Shown: piece after piece, positions 6,482-8,697 of the stretch
How the letters are laid out: each line of letters starts with the position of its first letter
How positions within the stretch are numbered: position 1 is the stretch's first letter
Assembly: GCA_028723545.1 (NCBI GenBank)
Contig: JAQYER010000102.1
Span: 1 to 8,697, forward strand
Reading direction: 5' to 3'
From: Caryophanales bacterium
GTDB taxonomy: Bacteria; Bacillota_I; Bacilli_A; RFN20; CAG-826
Length of the DNA stretch: 8,697 nucleotides
The notes under the pieces: model-generated
Database searches by the model: none
What the model saw: the letters and a program-made list of their open reading frames with translations, nothing else
Told to the model about the DNA's origin: nothing
Position numbers and translations under genes: made by a program

Positions 6482-6573
6482 ATTAAGATATATCAGTTTT
6501 TAGTTTGCAATATGTTATTAAGACATAGAACAAAACCTTGTGTTGGCTTTAATTTATCATTTAGGGTAAAGAT

Positions 6574-8619
6574 ATGAAAAGAAGAATTTATTTGAAAGAC
6601 GATTTCAGAAAGCTACTTCACGGCGGTGACTATAACCCCGAACAGTGGATAGCGGACAAAAGCATTTGGGACGAGGATATGCGACTTATGAAGCTTGCAC
6701 ACTGCAACGAGATGACGGTGGGCATATTCTCTTGGTCGGCACTCGAACCCAAAGAGGGAGAATACGACTTCTCCTTTTTAGATGAGATTTTAGATAAAAT
6801 TTATTCAAACGGCGGCAGGGTTATCCTGGCGACGCCTTCGGGCGCACGCCCCCATTGGCTGGCGGATAAATACCCCGAAGTTCTTCGTGTAGACGGTAAC
6901 GGAGTACGCCAACACTTTTCAGCAAGGCATAACCACTGCTTTACCTCCCCTGTATACCGCCAAAAGGTTCAGAACATAAATGCCGAACTTGCTAAACGCT
7001 ACGGCAAACACCCTGCCGTTCTCGCCTGGCATATCTCCAACGAGTACGGCGGTGAGTGCTACTGCTCTCTGTGCCAACAGGCGTTCCGCAAATTTTTAAA
7101 GGATAAATATAAAACTATAGACAATTTGAACAAGGCATATTGGTCGTCGTTCTGGAGCCACACCTACGACAGCTTTGACCAGATTGAAGCCCCTTCACCC
7201 ATTACTGAGAGGAGTATTCATGGGCTTAATATCGACTGGTTTAGGTTTACAACTGCACAGACGGTTGACTTCATGAAGTGCGAGGTTGAACCCATTAAGG
7301 CAATTTGCCCCGATGCCAAGGTTACTACCAATATGATGTTTGAGCACTACGGGTATGACTATTATAAGTTCAGAGATATTATAGACTTTGCCTCGTGGGA
7401 TTCATACCCTTTATGGCATTCCGGCAATCAGGAGCTGACTGCGCAGACAACTGCCTTCTGGCACGACTTGTACCGCTCATTAAAGGACAAGCCATTCCTT
7501 TTGATGGAGAGTACTCCCAGCCTTGTCAATTGGCACGAGTACAACAAACTTAAACGACCAGGGCTTGACAACTTGGCATCAATTCAGGCAGTGGCGCACG
7601 GAAGCGACAGTGTGCAGTACTTTCAATGGAGAAAGAGCCGTGGAAGCGTAGAAAAATTCCATGGCGCCGTAGTCGACCACGAGGGAACGGAAAACACGAG
7701 AGTGTTCCGCTCGGTGGCTAAGACGGGAGAAATACTTGAAAAGATTGAAGAAATTACAGGCACAGGTGTAGATGCAGAGGTTGCTATAATATACGATTGG
7801 GAGAATATGTGGGCTTTGGACAACAGTCAGGGTTTTGCACAAAAGAACAAGAAGTATTACCAAACCTGCTACTCCTACCACAGATATTTTTGGAAGAGGG
7901 GCATTAACTGCAATATCATAGACAGAAATGCAGACCTTTCCAAATATAAACTCGTTATTGCTCCCATGCTGTATATGGTTGATGAGCAGACTATTAAAAA
8001 TTTTGAAAGTTACGTTAAAGGTGGTGGAACGCTTTACGCAACATATGCCCTCGGTATGGTCAATGAGACCGATTTGTGTTACCTTGGTGGTTTCCCCGCG
8101 GGTAAGCTGAAAGATGTTTTCGGCATCTGGAATGAAGAGATAGATACACTCTATCCCAATCAGACGGGAGAGGTTGCCTGCAACGGTAAAAAGTATACCG
8201 CATACGATTATTGTGAGATTATTCATAGTCGTGGTGCAAAGGTTTTGGCGACATATTCGCAGGATTTTTACAAGGGAGAGCCTTCGGCAACCGTAAACGA
8301 ATACGGCTTGGGTAAGGCATATTACCAGGCGTTCAGAGACGGAGACGACTTCAAGAGTGTTATTCTAAATAGAATAGTTGACGAACTTGGCATTTGCAAA
8401 AACCTGCCTTGCGGCGAGGACGGGTTACCCTTTGCCGTGAGCGCACACACCCGAACGGATGGTGAAAACATATATCTGTTCGTTGAAAACTACTCCGAAC
8501 AAGCTGTAGAGAACATAGCCCTCGGCGAAGTATACGAAGATATGCTAAACGGCGGACAGGCTGAAAGCGTTACGCTTGCGCCTTACGGTTTAGCGATTTT
8601 TAAGCGCAAAACCAATTAG
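6574..8619 (+). CDS. GH42 beta-galactosidase, intracellular
   Basis: A retaining glycoside hydrolase releasing galactose from beta-galactosides (lactose, galacto- or arabinogalacto-oligosaccharides). The 681 residues match the family. The TIM barrel (about 1-390) starts LLHGGDYNPEQW (14-25) and carries the acid/base Glu157 in ISNEYGG (154-160) and the nucleophile Glu312 in LLMESTPS (309-316). Cys122, Cys162, Cys164 and Cys167 (C-x-C-x2-C) match the zinc cluster of the Thermus A4 enzyme. The trimerisation domain spans about 400-610 and a small beta domain about 615-681. No signal peptide, so it acts in the cytosol on imported sugars. An in-frame TAG at 6562 fixes ATG 6574; AGGG (6563-6566) is a weak ribosome binding site. 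GC is well above its neighbours, with many CCC, GGC and CGC codons, suggesting transfer. No transporter or galactose gene is adjacent. Exact substrate unknown. Confidence 0.94.
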   Translation: MKRRIYLKDDFRKLLHGGDYNPEQWIADKSIWDEDMRLMKLAHCNEMTVGIFSWSALEPKEGEYDFSFLDEILDKIYSNGGRVILATPSGARPHWLADKYPEVLRVDGNGVRQHFSARHNHCFTSPVYRQKVQNINAELAKRYGKHPAVLAWHISNEYGGECYCSLCQQAFRKFLKDKYKTIDNLNKAYWSSFWSHTYDSFDQIEAPSPITERSIHGLNIDWFRFTTAQTVDFMKCEVEPIKAICPDAKVTTNMMFEHYGYDYYKFRDIIDFASWDSYPLWHSGNQELTAQTTAFWHDLYRSLKDKPFLLMESTPSLVNWHEYNKLKRPGLDNLASIQAVAHGSDSVQYFQWRKSRGSVEKFHGAVVDHEGTENTRVFRSVAKTGEILEKIEEITGTGVDAEVAIIYDWENMWALDNSQGFAQKNKKYYQTCYSYHRYFWKRGINCNIIDRNADLSKYKLVIAPMLYMVDEQTIKNFESYVKGGGTLYATYALGMVNETDLCYLGGFPAGKLKDVFGIWNEEIDTLYPNQTGEVACNGKKYTAYDYCEIIHSRGAKVLATYSQDFYKGEPSATVNEYGLGKAYYQAFRDGDDFKSVILNRIVDELGICKNLPCGEDGLPFAVSAHTRTDGENIYLFVENYSEQAVENIALGEVYEDMLNGGQAESVTLAPYGLAIFKRKTN

Positions 8620-8646
8620 TTGTAAATAATGTTTTAATTATTACAA
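8620..8646 (+). terminator. AT-rich hairpin after GH42 (weak terminator candidate)
   Basis: TTGTAAATAAT (8620-8630) pairs with ATTATTACAA (8637-8646) over 10 bp with one bulged A and a 6-nt loop. It begins right after the stop codon. It has no G/C-rich stem and no T-run after it, so termination would be inefficient. Confidence 0.3.
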
Positions 8647-8679
8647 CAATAAAAGGATTAAGAGTAAAACAAAATGGAT

Positions 8680-8688
8680 GCCACCCCC
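8680..8688 (-). repeat. Right copy of 9-bp inverted repeat
   Basis: GCCACCCCC is the exact reverse complement of 6162-6170, lying 60 bp beyond the GH42 stop and 9 bp from the window end. Its position at the far edge of the compositionally distinct segment is why I report it. Whether further element sequence follows cannot be seen. Confidence 0.4.
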
Positions 8689-8697
8689 TTCTAAATT

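Larger units (their letters stand above)
6121..6573. other. Gene-free stretch: left end of the bracketed segment and GH42 leader
   Basis: No convincing gene is seen in these 453 bp. They hold the left copy of the 9-bp inverted repeat, a strong hairpin, two weak extended -10 candidates, a 15-bp palindrome and a weak ribosome binding site. Base composition is intermediate between the AT-rich left part and the GH42 gene. I see no recognisable riboswitch or transposase remnant. Confidence 0.5.

Noticed and set aside
7579..8226. 215-codon open frame on the minus strand inside GH42
   Set aside because: It is wholly antisense to conserved GH42 coding sequence, with no promoter, ribosome site or family resemblance. 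The moderate GC of GH42 makes long antisense frames likely.
8562..8575. cre-like sequence TGAAAGCGTTACGC
   Set aside because: The first part fits the CcpA site but the last three consensus positions fail, and it lies at the 3' end of the GH42 coding region where control is unlikely.
1..8697. CRISPR arrays, tRNA or rRNA genes, transposase genes
   Set aside because: No regularly spaced direct repeats, cloverleaf-like segments, rRNA motifs or transposase-like proteins were seen on either strand.

Overview
The window suggests a low-GC Firmicute-type bacterium (Bacilli/Mollicutes-like, probably gut or fermentative). The left three quarters are AT-rich with A/T-ending codons, and the Trp codons seen are TGG, so code 11 fits. 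A pyruvate,phosphate dikinase of the bacterial type fits a fermentative glycolytic lifestyle. The exact lineage cannot be fixed from this sequence.

Layout. At the left edge is the N-terminal fragment of pth (minus strand). It shares an 89-bp divergent promoter region with a two-gene operon on the plus strand: a DUF368/PopT-type polyprenyl-phosphate transporter, overlapped by 8 bp with a TetR-family regulator. The TetR gene runs tail-to-tail into an FGGY-family sugar kinase on the minus strand, and their stop codons overlap. The kinase is divergent from ppdK. The 150-bp region between them holds a good sigma-A-type promoter for ppdK, with an 18-bp palindrome over its -35 box. ppdK ends in a clear intrinsic terminator.

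Right of that terminator the character changes. A 2.5-kb segment (about 6162-8688) has higher GC, different codon use and a single gene, an intracellular GH42 beta-galactosidase. It is bracketed by a 9-bp inverted repeat (GGGGGTGGC/GCCACCCCC), has a 400-bp structured leader region and contains no transposase. It looks like acquired DNA or a passenger segment; an assembly join cannot be excluded.

How the genes may fit together: GH42 would release galactose from oligosaccharides, the FGGY kinase would phosphorylate an unidentified sugar, and PPDK links PEP and pyruvate. PopT and Pth are housekeeping (envelope lipid recycling and peptidyl-tRNA recycling). No clearly new multi-gene system is visible. 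The points most worth a second look are the PopT-TetR coupling, the apparently leaderless starts, the operator-like palindrome at the ppdK promoter, and the bracketed GH42 island.
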